DNA of 64,000 nt from CAYLUN01 sp964386865 (GTDB taxonomy: Bacteria; Verrucomicrobiota; Kiritimatiellia; RFP12; UBA1067), in NCBI GenBank assembly GCA_964386865.1, contig CAYLUN010000014.1, positions 27,089 to 91,088 of the forward strand. The letters run 5' to 3'. The position numbers and the translations under genes were made by a program. The first letter of the stretch is position 1; every line of letters begins with the position of its first letter. Below, piece after piece: positions 17,052 through 25,675 of this stretch. The notes beneath the pieces were generated by a model that was not told the DNA's origin, ran no database searches, and was given only the letters and a program-made list of their open reading frames with translations.

Positions 17052-18611
17052 ATGAAAACAAGTTGGATGCGGGGGATGTTGGGGGCTTTCTTGGCTGGCG
17101 GCGTCGCTACGGTTCGCGCGGACGAGCCTGCGACGAATCGCGCGCTCAATGGCGTGGTCGCCTACGAGGCGTTCGGGGCGGTGGGTGACGGCGTGGCCGA
17201 CGACCTGTCGGCGATCTGCGACGCGCACGCCTATGCTAACAAGAACGGGCTGCGGGTGCGGTCGAACCCTCAGGCGACCTATCAGCTCGGCCGCCGGGCG
17301 CTCACCGCGGTCATCGCCACTGACACCGACTGGAGCACGTCGCGCTTTCTGATCGACGACAGCCAGGGTGTCGAGAACCACCGGGCTTCGCTATTCACGG
17401 TCGTTTCCCTGTTGAAGCCGGAGCCGATCAAGATCGCGCGGCTGGCGCGGGGCCAGGCGCAGCTCGACATTCGGCTGACGAACGACTGTCTGGTGTATGT
17501 GGAGAACGCGCGCCGCAAGATCTTCATCCGGCGCGGCCTGAACCAGAACAACGGCACCGCGCAGAAAGAGGTTTTCATTTTGCGACGCGACGGCACGGTA
17601 GAGGGGGCGATCGACTGGGATTATGACGTCGTCACCCGGGCCGAGGCGCGGCCCATCGATCCGAAGCCCCTGATTCTGCGCGGCGGCATCTTCACCCTTG
17701 TGGGCAACCGCATGCGGCAGGAGAAAGGGTATAACTACTGGAGCCGCAACATCCGCATCTCGCGGTCTAACACCGAAGTCGACGGCCTGACCTGCCGCGT
17801 CACCGGCGAGACCGATGTCGGGCACCCGTACGACGGATTCCTCAACATGCAGCAGTGCGCCAACATCACGTTGCGCAACTGCTCGATCGACGGGCACAAG
17901 ACCTACCGGACGATCGGCGCGGCGGGCAAGCCGGTGTCGATGGGCACCTACGGGTACAGCGCCTCCCTGGTGGTGAACTTCAGCATGCTCGGCTGCAAGA
18001 TGGAGATGGAGAAGGTCAATGACCGCAGCCGCTGGGGCGTGATCGGCAGCAACTTCATGAAGAACATCCTGCTTGAGGACTGCGTGCTCTCGCGGATGGA
18101 CGTGCACCAGGGTGTCTCCGGCTCCTACGTCATCCGCCGCTGTACGCTCGGCTACGCCGGGCTTAACGCGGTCGGGCGGGGCCGGCTCGTCGTCGAAGGG
18201 TCCACCCTGCACGGCGGCAGCCTGATCACCTTCCGCTCGGACTACGGCTCGCCGTGGGACGGCGAGGTGCTGATCCGCGACTGCCGCTGGAAACCCAATG
18301 TGGGCGCGCCCGCGAGCCCCGTGCTGTTCAACATGAGCAACGACGGCACGCACGATTTTGGCTACCCCTGCTCCATGCCGCAGGAGATCCGCATCGACGG
18401 GCTGTTCGTGGACGACGCCAAGCACCCGGCGGACTATGCGGGGCTCACGTTCTTCACCGATCCGCTCGGCGCTCCGAAGAAGGAGAGGCCCTATCCTTAT
18501 GCCCTGACAAAGACGCTGAGCGTTCGCGGACTCAAGACGGCCAGCGGCAAGCCGCCGCGCGTCTGCGCCAATCCGGACGTGGCGAAGGCGATCACCGTGG
18601 TCGCTGAGTGA
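17052..18611 (+). CDS. Secreted right-handed parallel beta-helix protein (pectate-lyase-like)
   Basis: 519 aa. Signal peptide (about 1-24, MKTSWMRGMLGAFLAGG then VATVRA), then FGAVGDGVADDLSAI, the entry motif of pectate-lyase-superfamily beta-helices. Repeating short beta strands rich in N, D, G and C continue through about 250-450 (NITLRNCSIDGHK, NILLEDCVLSRM, YVIRRCTLGYAG). Such proteins act as polysaccharide lyases, glycosidases or tailspike-like binders; no catalytic residues can be assigned. ATG 17052 is preferred over the upstream in-frame ATG because it begins the signal peptide. The 253 bp between this gene and the GH123 gene hold nothing recognisable. Confidence 0.8.
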   Translation: MKTSWMRGMLGAFLAGGVATVRADEPATNRALNGVVAYEAFGAVGDGVADDLSAICDAHAYANKNGLRVRSNPQATYQLGRRALTAVIATDTDWSTSRFLIDDSQGVENHRASLFTVVSLLKPEPIKIARLARGQAQLDIRLTNDCLVYVENARRKIFIRRGLNQNNGTAQKEVFILRRDGTVEGAIDWDYDVVTRAEARPIDPKPLILRGGIFTLVGNRMRQEKGYNYWSRNIRISRSNTEVDGLTCRVTGETDVGHPYDGFLNMQQCANITLRNCSIDGHKTYRTIGAAGKPVSMGTYGYSASLVVNFSMLGCKMEMEKVNDRSRWGVIGSNFMKNILLEDCVLSRMDVHQGVSGSYVIRRCTLGYAGLNAVGRGRLVVEGSTLHGGSLITFRSDYGSPWDGEVLIRDCRWKPNVGAPASPVLFNMSNDGTHDFGYPCSMPQEIRIDGLFVDDAKHPADYAGLTFFTDPLGAPKKERPYPYALTKTLSVRGLKTASGKPPRVCANPDVAKAITVVAE

Positions 18612-18719
18612 GTGGAAACGCAACGGCGGTTGTGCTCATGTGAAGGCTAGCTACTACAGGTGCTCTGGGCCGGTACAACGTGCGGACGCCGCAGGCCCGC
18701 GCAACCAAGGTATGTTGTC

Positions 18720-18733
18720 CCGGCTTCAGCCGG
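18720..18733. other. GC hairpin downstream of the beta-helix gene
   Basis: CCGGCT-TC-AGCCGG is a perfect 6-bp stem with a two-base loop and no T tract, so it is not a standard terminator. A closely related hairpin (CGGGCT-GA-AGCCCG) sits at 24252-24265. The rest of 18612-18875 shows nothing. Confidence 0.4.
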
Positions 18734-18875
18734 CCCCGTTCACAGAGCAAGCGGTCTCTGTCCAGTTACCGTGAACCTAGTCGTTTTCGTCGGAAGCGGA
18801 AGCGGGTTGAGATAATCCGTCCGCGGTGATACCCTGTATCGCGACAGTGATAGCGGATACGACAAAGGGGGCGCC

Positions 18876-19148
18876 GTGAGAACGTTATTGCAGATGTTGT
18901 GTTGCGCGAGCGCCCGGATCTGCTGTACTGCTGAAAACGTGGCGCGGCACAAGCCGTATGAGCAATCGCCGGTGCCGAATTACTCGTGCTGTAACGATTC
19001 TGGCGACAAGGCGCAGTTGACCGAGGCGCTGTGCGCAGTCAGTCCTTCGAACATGATGTGGAGCGCTGAGAAAGATCACACAGCGATGGATGCGGTGCTC
19101 ATCCGGGCGCTGGATCAGTTGGAAGAGTCCATTCGCGGAGGGAAGTGA
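18876..19148 (+). pseudogene. Remnant of a discoidin-domain protein gene
   Basis: 90 codons starting at GTG behind AAAGGGGG. The product starts with a hydrophobic Cys-rich leader and continues ENVARHKPYEQSPVPNYSCC then NDSGDKAQLTEAL, which matches the first strands of F5/8 type C (discoidin) modules attached to secreted hydrolases. The sequence then departs into SPSNMMWSAEKDH and IRALDQLEESIRGGK, unlike a discoidin fold. The best reading is a gene end-joined after a large internal deletion. A translated small protein cannot be excluded because the ribosome site is good and the stop lies 1 bp before the next gene's start. Confidence 0.5.
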
Positions 19149-19149
19149 C

Positions 19150-20184
19150 ATGACAACGATATCGCGTCGGGCGTTTGTGAAGGCGGGGGCGGCCGCGGCG
19201 GCCGCGGCGGCCGCAGCGGGGCTGCCGGTGGCTGGGCGGGCGCAGGCGTCTGCGCCGGACTTGCTGTGGGGCGCGCTGCTGCACATGGGCACGAACATGT
19301 GGTCGGACATCCCGGTCTCGTCGTGGGGGCCGTTCAAGGGGGAGCAGCTGAGCCTGGTGTGCCAGGCCGACCACCTGCGTTTCGACGAGGCGGTGTGGCA
19401 GACGCTCACTGCGCGCATGGCCTCGGCGAAGATGAGCCTCGTGGTGATCGACCTCGGCGAGGCTCTGCAGTACGAAAGCCATCCCGAGCTGTCGGTCAAA
19501 GGCTCGTGGCCGGTCGAGCGCTTCCGCAAAGAGCTGGCGAGGCTGCGTGCGCTGGGACTGGAGCCGATTCCGAAGCTGAACTTCTCGACGGCGCACGACA
19601 CGTGGCTCAAGGAGTACGGCCGGCAGGTCTCTACGCCGGCGTATTACAAGGTCTGCGCGGACATGATCCGCGAGGTCTGTGCGATTTTCGACAAGCCGCG
19701 CTTCTTCCACCTCGGCTACGACGAGGAGACGGCGGGGCACCAGAGCAAGTACAGCTACGCGGTCGTGCGGCAGGGCGAGCTGTGGTGGCACGACTTCCTG
19801 TTCTTCGTGAAGGAGGTCGAGAAGCAGGGCGTGCGGCCCTGGATCTGGTCGGACTATTACTGGAACCACCCCGAGGAGTTTCTGAGCCGCATGCCGAAGT
19901 CGGTGCTGCAGAGCAACTGGTACTATGGCGCGTCGTTCGATGCGGCCAAGCAGAAGGTTGTGCAGGCCTACGTGGATCTCGACAAGGCGGGCTTCGAGCA
20001 GGTGCCGACCGGATCGAACTGGAGCAGCGACGTGAACTTCAAGGGCACGGTTGAGTTCTGCAAGAAGAGCCTCGCGCCCGAGCGGCTCAAAGGCTTTCTG
20101 ATGGCGCCGTGGTTCTTCACGCTGCCCGAGTGGCAGGAGAAGAACGTGCAGGCCATCGCGCAAGTCGCGGAGATGAAGGGGTAG
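19150..20184 (+). CDS. Tat-exported TIM-barrel hydrolase with GH20-like Asp-Glu motif
   Basis: 344 aa. A classic Tat signal (SRRAFVKAG with Arg6-Arg7, then a poly-alanine stretch encoded by repeating GCG GCC codons, cleavage near GRAQA). The mature protein is a short TIM barrel: FFHLGYDEETAGH carries Asp191-Glu192 in the place where GH20 hexosaminidases have their H-x-G-x-D-E catalytic pair; WIWSDYYW and QSNWYYG resemble later barrel strands. No GH20 N-terminal domain is present, so it is either a minimal GH20-clan glycosidase or a related uncharacterised family. ATG 19150 lies 1 bp after the preceding stop, behind GGAGGGAAG. Confidence 0.68.
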   Translation: MTTISRRAFVKAGAAAAAAAAAAGLPVAGRAQASAPDLLWGALLHMGTNMWSDIPVSSWGPFKGEQLSLVCQADHLRFDEAVWQTLTARMASAKMSLVVIDLGEALQYESHPELSVKGSWPVERFRKELARLRALGLEPIPKLNFSTAHDTWLKEYGRQVSTPAYYKVCADMIREVCAIFDKPRFFHLGYDEETAGHQSKYSYAVVRQGELWWHDFLFFVKEVEKQGVRPWIWSDYYWNHPEEFLSRMPKSVLQSNWYYGASFDAAKQKVVQAYVDLDKAGFEQVPTGSNWSSDVNFKGTVEFCKKSLAPERLKGFLMAPWFFTLPEWQEKNVQAIAQVAEMKG

Positions 20185-20260
20185 CGAAGGCCGGAACAGT
20201 CGGATCCGCCCCGGACGACGGACGCTGATGATCGGTTTGCGTCGGGTGCGCGTTAGCCTG

Positions 20261-20286
20261 ATTGCACGCTTCTGGAAGTGTGCAAT
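20261..20286. repeat. Palindromic intergenic repeat, copy 1
   Basis: Arms ATTGCACGCTT and AAGTGTGCAAT around loop CTGG; 10 of 11 positions pair and the remaining one is a G-T wobble. Almost the same sequence recurs at 24127-24150. It lies in the 128-bp gap upstream of the gene at 20313. Confidence 0.7.
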
Positions 20287-20312
20287 CGTGATCAGAAAGC
20301 TGGGAAGGTGCA

Positions 20313-22004
20313 ATGATGAGGATGAGGACATCGCGGAACATCCGTGTTCTTGTGTTCGGCTTGACTGGCGTGCTGGTCGGCGCATGCGCGTCCGGGCTGT
20401 GGGCGGGCGGGGCCGAGAAGCGGCTGATCGGGCACAGCTGGGACTTGCTCGCGGTGAGGCCCGCCGACGTGGCCCGTAACGTGGACGCGTGGGAGAAGCT
20501 GCCGCTGGACGGCGTGTCGCTCGCGGTCGTGGTGGAGCCCGAGAAGGGGCGGAGAATCGGCTACAACACGGTCATGAACGACGGGCCGTGGGAGCGGGCG
20601 TGGTTCGAGGGCGAGGCCGGCGTCGTCGGGCAGTGCGCCTCGCGCACCTTGACGCACAACTTCCTGACGAGCTACTGGGCGCCGCGCAAGCGGCTGGCGT
20701 GGGGTGACGACGCGGCCTGGGATACGTTCGCGCACAACCTCGGCGTGCTGGCGTGGCTGGCCAAGGAGGGGCGCGCCAAAGGGATTCTGGTTGATCCCGA
20801 GGACTACCCCGAGACGCGCCAATACGTCCGTGCCGAGGGCGATCCGCCGTTCGCGGCTGCGGCCGCGCTGGCGCGGCGGCGCGGCGCACAGGTGATGCGG
20901 AGCATGGCCGAGGCGTATCCTGAGATCGTCGTGCTCTCGTTCTGGATGCTGAGCCTGCATCCGTCGTACTACACGGGCTGCGACGAGCCCGCTGCGATGG
21001 CCGCAGAGGCGGGCGACCTCTGGCCCGCCTTCGTGAACGGCCTGCTCGACGCGCTGCCGCCGACCGCGCGGCTGGTCGACGGCAACGAGCACGGCTACCG
21101 CTACGAGGCTGCGAATCAGGACTTCTATCTGTCGGCGTGGTCGGTGCAGAACCGGGCGCTGGCGCTGGTGGCGCCCGAGAACCGCATCAAGTACCGTACG
21201 CAGGTGCTGACGGGCTTCGGCCTCTACCTCGACATGTACACCAATCCGACTGAGTCGCCGTGGTTCTTCGGCGAGGTGAACGGCTCGCGGCTGAACCACC
21301 TTGCGCTCAATTTCGCGCAGGCGCTGGACGCGGCGGACGAGTACGTCTGGGTGTACGGCGAGAAGCGGGACTGGATCCGCTGGTCGGGCACGTCGCGAAC
21401 GAATGCGACGTGGGAGGCGGCGCTGCCGGGGTTAGCCGATACGCTGCGGGTCTTACGGCGGCCGGCCGAGGCGCGGACGATGATCGAGCGCCGCCGTCAG
21501 GCGGGGACGCTGACCAACCTGCTGGCGAACGGCGCGTGCGCGCTGGCCGAGGCGCCGAAGGAGACGGGCTTTATCAAAGGGCGATTGCCGCCCGCGTGGG
21601 GCTGCTGGCAGCACGAGAAGAAGTCGCAGGGTGTTTTTGGGACGGATGCGGGTCGCGGGCTCGGAGATTCCTGTTCGCTGCGGGCCGAGGGCGTGGGGGA
21701 GGGTTGCTTCATTGGCAAGGCGCCGGTGCTGCCGGGCAACCGCTATGCCGTCGAAGCCTATGCGCTGGGAGAGTCACCACACATCCGCGCGCGCTGGAAC
21801 AAGGTGGGCCGCTGGCACGCCGAGTCGCTCGACGTGATGGTGCGCTTCGGCGAGGCGGAGGCGAGCGGCTGGCGGCGCGCGTTCGGTGTGGTTCAGGCTC
21901 CGGCCGGAGCGGACACGCTGGTGCTGCTGCTCGGCACGCAGCAACAGGCTGGCGAAACGACTTGGTTCGACAACGCGGCGGTCTACCCGCTGGTCGTGCC
22001 ATAA
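20313..22004 (+). CDS. Secreted putative glycosidase, family not recognised
   Basis: 563 aa. Signal peptide or lipoprotein leader (about 1-32; LVGACASGLWAGG). Residues about 33-400 look like a TIM barrel: LPLDGVSLAVV, GILVDPEDYPETRQY with acidic residues at a strand end, VVLSFWMLSLHPSYY, RLVDGNEHGY, YVWVYGEKRDWIRW. The C-terminal about 170 residues have a jelly-roll, CBM-like pattern starting at NLLANGACALAE and ending in WFDNAAVYPL. No established GH family was identified from motifs, but barrel plus binding module between two other hydrolase genes makes a glycosidase likely. The start has two adjacent ATG codons (20313, 20316) behind GGGAAGG. Confidence 0.6.
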   Translation: MMRMRTSRNIRVLVFGLTGVLVGACASGLWAGGAEKRLIGHSWDLLAVRPADVARNVDAWEKLPLDGVSLAVVVEPEKGRRIGYNTVMNDGPWERAWFEGEAGVVGQCASRTLTHNFLTSYWAPRKRLAWGDDAAWDTFAHNLGVLAWLAKEGRAKGILVDPEDYPETRQYVRAEGDPPFAAAAALARRRGAQVMRSMAEAYPEIVVLSFWMLSLHPSYYTGCDEPAAMAAEAGDLWPAFVNGLLDALPPTARLVDGNEHGYRYEAANQDFYLSAWSVQNRALALVAPENRIKYRTQVLTGFGLYLDMYTNPTESPWFFGEVNGSRLNHLALNFAQALDAADEYVWVYGEKRDWIRWSGTSRTNATWEAALPGLADTLRVLRRPAEARTMIERRRQAGTLTNLLANGACALAEAPKETGFIKGRLPPAWGCWQHEKKSQGVFGTDAGRGLGDSCSLRAEGVGEGCFIGKAPVLPGNRYAVEAYALGESPHIRARWNKVGRWHAESLDVMVRFGEAEASGWRRAFGVVQAPAGADTLVLLLGTQQQAGETTWFDNAAVYPLVVP

Positions 22005-22096
22005 GAGGGCGCGCGCTGTTTGAACGGTCAGTGAATCGCTAATGAGCGCTAAAATCAGTAATTGGAACATCTGGAAGTAAGAAGAGGGAGGATGCA

Positions 22097-24103
22097 ATGA
22101 AACGGACAGGGCTGGCGACGGGCATCATGGCGGCGGGGCTTTTGGCGGGCGTGTGCGCGACAGAGACGTGGGGCGGGGAGCCTAAGCGGCTGAGGCGAGC
22201 CGACAGCTTTCTGGGCATTCACTTCGATTTCCATGCGGGGCCGGACTGCAAGAGCGTGGGGTCGAACACGACGCCCGAGATGGTGGCGGCGATCTTGGAG
22301 CAGGTGAAGCCGGACTACATCCAAGTTGACTGCAAGGGGCATCCGGGCTACTCGAGCTATCCGACGAAAGTCGGTAACCCGGTGCCGGGCTTCGTGGGCG
22401 ACCCGCTGCGCGTGTGGCGGCAGGTGACGGCCGACAAGGGCGTCGGGCTCTTCATGCACTACTCCGGCGTGTGGGACAGCGCGCAGGTCGCCCAGCATCC
22501 CGCGTGGGCGGCGGTCGGCGCGGACGGCAAGCCCAACGCCAAGGCGACCTCGGTGTTCGGGCCGTATGCGGACGCGCTGCTGATCCCGCAGCTGCGCGAA
22601 CTGGCGGGCGCGTACGGCGTGGATGGCGCGTGGGTAGACGGCGAGTGCTGGGCCACAGTGCCGGACTACGGGGAGAAGGCGGCGAAGGCGTTCCGCGGTG
22701 CGACGGGCATACAGGCGCTGCCCAAGAAGCCGGGCGAGCCGAACTGGCTCGAGTTCCTGCAGTTTCACCGCGAGGCGTTTCGCCAGTATCTGCGGCACTA
22801 TGTGAACGAGGTGCATCAGACGAACCCCGAGTTCCAGCTCTGCAGCAACTGGGCCTTCACGGATCACATGGCGGAGCCGGTGAGCGCGCCGGTCGACTTC
22901 CTGTCGGGCGACTACGCGCCGGACGACAGCGTGAACTCGGCGCGGCTTTCGGCGCGCTTCTTGGTGCGGCAGGGGATGCCGTGGGACCTGATGGCGTGGA
23001 GCTTCAGCCGCAAGAAGGGCAAGGACGGCAAGTCGCTCCAGAAGACCGCGCCGCAGCTCGAGCGCGAGGCGGCGGTGGTCGTGGCGCTGGGTGGCGGGTT
23101 CCAGGCGTACTTCAAGCAGAAGCGCGACGGGTCGATCTACGGCGAGCAGATGGCGGTGATGGCCGAGACGGCGAAATTCTGTCGCGAGCGGCAGGCGCTC
23201 TGCCACCGGTCCACGCCGGTGCCGCAAGTCGCGCTGCTGCTCTCCACGGCGGGGCACTACCGTAAAATCAGCGGGCTCTACAACCGCGAGTTCTCGGGCC
23301 TCAGCGGCGTGCTTCAGGCGCTGCTGGAGTCGCAGCACGCGGTGGAGGTTGTGAGCGAGCACCAGCTCAAGGGGCGGCTCGCGGATTACCCGCTGATCGT
23401 GGTGCCGGAGTGGGCGTATCTGGAGCCGGCGTTCAGGGGCGATCTCGTCGCCTATGCGGAAGGCGGCGGCAACCTGCTGCTGGTGGGGCCGAAGTGCGCG
23501 GCGCTGTTTCAGAAAGAGCTGGGCGTGACGCTGGCGGGCGAGCCCGCGGCCAAGCCGCAGACGCTCGCGCATGAGGGCGGGCAGGCGCAGACCAAAGGCT
23601 TCGCGCAGGGTGTCACGCTGGGAGCTGGCGCGGAGGCGTTCGGCACGCTGCGTGCGGATGCCGCTTCGGCGGCGCAGCCCGCAGCCTCGGTTGCGGCGCT
23701 GGGCAAGGGCAAGATCGCGGCGGTCTATGCGGAGCTGGGCCAGAGCTACAGCGGCGTGCGCAGCCCCGTGGTGCGCGGGTTTCTGAACGCGCTCGCGCGG
23801 AGGCTCGTACCGAAGCCGATGGTTGAGGTGACCGGGTCATCGGATGTGGACGTGTGCCTGATGCGGCAGAAGGGCCGGTTGCTGGTGAACCTCGTGAACA
23901 CCTCGGGGCCGCACCAGTCCGAGCCGATCCAGGAGACGGTCCAGCCGGTGGGGCCGCTGACGGTGACGCTGCGGCTGCCGTCGAAGCCTGCGGCGCTTAC
24001 GCTTGAGCCCGGCGGCCAGCCGCTGACATTCGACTACCGCGATGGCGCGGCCTCGCTCACGGTGCCGCACCTCGACATCCACCGCGTGATCGTGGTGGAG
24101 TGA
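22097..24103 (+). CDS. Secreted putative glycosidase with beta-galactosidase-trimerisation-like domain
   Basis: 668 aa with a signal peptide (about 1-26). The N-terminal barrel (about 35-400) contains VKPDYIQVDCKGHPGYSSYP and a WVDGECW motif near residue 180 with adjacent Asp and Glu, reminiscent of GH29/GHL6-type barrels. The middle (about 410-560) reads like the Rossmann-like trimerisation domain of GH42 enzymes: VVSEHQLKGRLADYPLIVVP and YAEGGGNLLLVGPK. A beta-sandwich closes the protein. It may belong to the hypothetical glycosyl hydrolase group, but the family is an inference. Starts behind GGGAGGATGCA; separated by 92 bp from the previous gene. A palindromic repeat follows the stop. Confidence 0.65.
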   Translation: MKRTGLATGIMAAGLLAGVCATETWGGEPKRLRRADSFLGIHFDFHAGPDCKSVGSNTTPEMVAAILEQVKPDYIQVDCKGHPGYSSYPTKVGNPVPGFVGDPLRVWRQVTADKGVGLFMHYSGVWDSAQVAQHPAWAAVGADGKPNAKATSVFGPYADALLIPQLRELAGAYGVDGAWVDGECWATVPDYGEKAAKAFRGATGIQALPKKPGEPNWLEFLQFHREAFRQYLRHYVNEVHQTNPEFQLCSNWAFTDHMAEPVSAPVDFLSGDYAPDDSVNSARLSARFLVRQGMPWDLMAWSFSRKKGKDGKSLQKTAPQLEREAAVVVALGGGFQAYFKQKRDGSIYGEQMAVMAETAKFCRERQALCHRSTPVPQVALLLSTAGHYRKISGLYNREFSGLSGVLQALLESQHAVEVVSEHQLKGRLADYPLIVVPEWAYLEPAFRGDLVAYAEGGGNLLLVGPKCAALFQKELGVTLAGEPAAKPQTLAHEGGQAQTKGFAQGVTLGAGAEAFGTLRADAASAAQPAASVAALGKGKIAAVYAELGQSYSGVRSPVVRGFLNALARRLVPKPMVEVTGSSDVDVCLMRQKGRLLVNLVNTSGPHQSEPIQETVQPVGPLTVTLRLPSKPAALTLEPGGQPLTFDYRDGAASLTVPHLDIHRVIVVE

Positions 24104-24126
24104 TGACTTAACAGCATCATCCTCAA

Positions 24127-24150
24127 TTGCACACTTCTGGAAGTGTGCAA
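24127..24150. repeat. Palindromic intergenic repeat, copy 2 (possible terminator)
   Basis: Perfect 10-bp stem TTGCACACTT / AAGTGTGCAA around loop CTGG. It lies 24 bp after the stop of the gene at 22097-24103 and between convergent genes, so it may end transcription, but it matches the copy at 20261-20286 in sequence as well as structure, which suggests a dispersed REP-like repeat. Confidence 0.7.
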
Positions 24151-24251
24151 CTATTCTGGAGGCAGCGCTGAGGGCGTGCAGACGTCCAGCTTGAGACCGG
24201 CGGCGCGGCGGCTAGAATCCGCCCACTGCGTGATAGCGGATTAGGGCGGGG

Positions 24252-24265
24252 CGGGCTGAAGCCCG
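24252..24265 (-). other. GC hairpin after the vanZ-like gene
   Basis: CGGGCT-GA-AGCCCG, perfect 6-bp stem, 2 bp downstream of the stop of the minus-strand vanZ-like gene. No T tract, so at most a weak terminator; it resembles the hairpin at 18720-18733. Confidence 0.4.
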
Positions 24266-24267
24266 GA

Positions 24268-24681
24268 TTACGAACGGGTGCGGCGGGCTAGCCAGCGCGC
24301 CCAGAGGTAGCTCGCGAGCGAGCAGAGGAAGGCGCCTGCCGCGTTGGCGAGCGCGTCGCCGGAATCTCGGGCTCGCGTGTGGGTCAGCCAATACTGGCAG
24401 AGCTCCATGGTCGCGCCGTAAAGGGAGACGCACAATACGACAGTGAGAAGCGTGCGCAGGCGCAGGCGCTTGTCCTGCGGCAGGGCGTGTAGGCAGGCGG
24501 CCGTCAGCGCGGCGTACATCGCGGCGTGTACGATCTTGTCGAAGCCGGGGATCGGGGGCAGCGACTTCTCGACGCTGCGGAACAGCCACGCCGGCGCGAG
24601 CGAGAGCAGCGGAATGACGAGCGACATGGCGGCGGCGGGGCCGTAGCGCCAGGCGCTCTGCTTCGTGAGGCGAACGTTCAT
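24268..24681 (-). CDS. VanZ-family membrane protein
   Basis: 137 aa with four predicted membrane helices (about 12-32, 46-66, 74-94, 109-130). FDKIVHAAMYAAL and the stretch GATMELCQYWLTHTRARDSGD followed by ALANAAGA are the VanZ-family signature segments (H in the second helix; E-x-x-Q and the R-x-x-D-x-x-D/N-A-x-N block). VanZ-like proteins confer low-level teicoplanin resistance in one known case, but most chromosomal homologues have no assigned role. Its start overlaps the stop of the upstream epimerase gene by four bases (ATGA), so the two are translationally coupled. Confidence 0.85.
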   Translation of the reverse strand: MNVRLTKQSAWRYGPAAAMSLVIPLLSLAPAWLFRSVEKSLPPIPGFDKIVHAAMYAALTAACLHALPQDKRLRLRTLLTVVLCVSLYGATMELCQYWLTHTRARDSGDALANAAGAFLCSLASYLWARWLARRTRS

Positions 24682-25583
24682 GCGAGCGTGGACTGCAGGG
24701 ACATCGTGAGGGCGTGGCGCTCGCCCGGCGCGAGCGTCACGGCGGCGTCCTCGGCGTTGGCGGGCTCGAGGCAGAGCATGCGCGTGTACTCGTCGTCGCC
24801 GAAGTCGGGCATGGCGCGGGCCTTGTCGATCCACGGGTTCCAGACCATCAGCTTCGTGGTGCCGGCGTACGTCATGGCGAGGACGCGCTTGAGTCCCGCG
24901 TCGTGCAGGGCCGCCATCGGCGCGGGCGGCGTGAAGAGCCGGTCGGTCTCGGCGCGGATGGTGAGGGGGCCTTCGTGCTTGCCGGGCTGGCGGGCCAGGC
25001 GGTCCGTGTACGTCGCGCCGTCGAGGCCGTGCACCGTGACGCCCAGGATGTCGCGCACGAGCAGGTAGGGGTGGAACGCCTGCGTGAAGGTGAAGGGCCG
25101 GGTGTCGCGGTTTTCCGTGGTCAGCTCGAGGTTGAGGCGCTCGTTGAGCCAGACGCGCAGGGTCAGCTCGAAGGCGTAGGGCCAGAGGCGTCGCGTCAGC
25201 TCCGAGTCTTCGAGCGACAGGCGCAGCTCCGTCACGTCGCTCGTGTATTCGGTCGTGCGCAGGCCCCACTGGGTGATGCGGGCGAAGCCGTGCATGGGCT
25301 TGGCGGTGTCGTCCGGGCTCGGGCCGAACCAGGGCCAGCAGATGGGGATGCCGCCGCGGATGGGCTTGCCGGGCTCGAAGAATGAGCGCTCGCTGACGAA
25401 GAGCGCAGGGCCGTGGCCCACGGGGCGGTAGCCGAGCACGTGGCCGCCGTAGAGGGAGACCTCGCACGCGCCGTGGCGGTTGACGAGGGAGGCGACGGGG
25501 AGGCCGGCTTGGCCGGCCCGGAACGCGACGCGTCCGGGCGCTCCGAAGCGCTGGTCGAGAAGGGCGATGTCGGGGAAGTTCAT
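24678..25583 (-). CDS. Glucose-6-phosphate 1-epimerase-like protein (aldose-epimerase superfamily, YeaD type)
   Basis: 301 aa, the usual length of the YeaD/D-hexose-6-phosphate mutarotase family. Motifs: RGGIPICWPWFG, HGFAR (first catalytic His), QAFHPYLLV (second His), LMVWNPW, and LEPANAEDAAVTLAPGE, where the glutamate acts as base. These enzymes interconvert the alpha and beta anomers of hexose 6-phosphates in the cytoplasm. No signal peptide. First gene of a two-gene unit with the vanZ-like gene. Start ATG 25583 follows a run of GAGTTAG repeats with no clear promoter. Confidence 0.85.
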   Translation of the reverse strand: MNFPDIALLDQRFGAPGRVAFRAGQAGLPVASLVNRHGACEVSLYGGHVLGYRPVGHGPALFVSERSFFEPGKPIRGGIPICWPWFGPSPDDTAKPMHGFARITQWGLRTTEYTSDVTELRLSLEDSELTRRLWPYAFELTLRVWLNERLNLELTTENRDTRPFTFTQAFHPYLLVRDILGVTVHGLDGATYTDRLARQPGKHEGPLTIRAETDRLFTPPAPMAALHDAGLKRVLAMTYAGTTKLMVWNPWIDKARAMPDFGDDEYTRMLCLEPANAEDAAVTLAPGERHALTMSLQSTLA

Positions 25584-25594
25584 GGGGACGTTAA

Positions 25595-25615
25595 GAGTTA
25601 GGAGTTAGGAGTTAG
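25595..25615. repeat. Three tandem GAGTTAG heptamers
   Basis: Three perfect 7-bp copies directly upstream of the epimerase start, followed by a degenerate GGAGTTGGG. A simple-sequence tract of this kind in a 5' leader could vary in copy number. Confidence 0.8.
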
Positions 25616-25675
25616 AATTCAGGAGTTGGGAAAGAAGGGTTGAGAATCTGGAGAGGAGGGTTAGGTGTGGCGTTT

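Noticed and set aside
22055..23572. A 505-codon open frame on the - strand
   Set aside because: Antisense shadow of the secreted hydrolase at 22097-24103; composition dominated by Arg, His and Leu.
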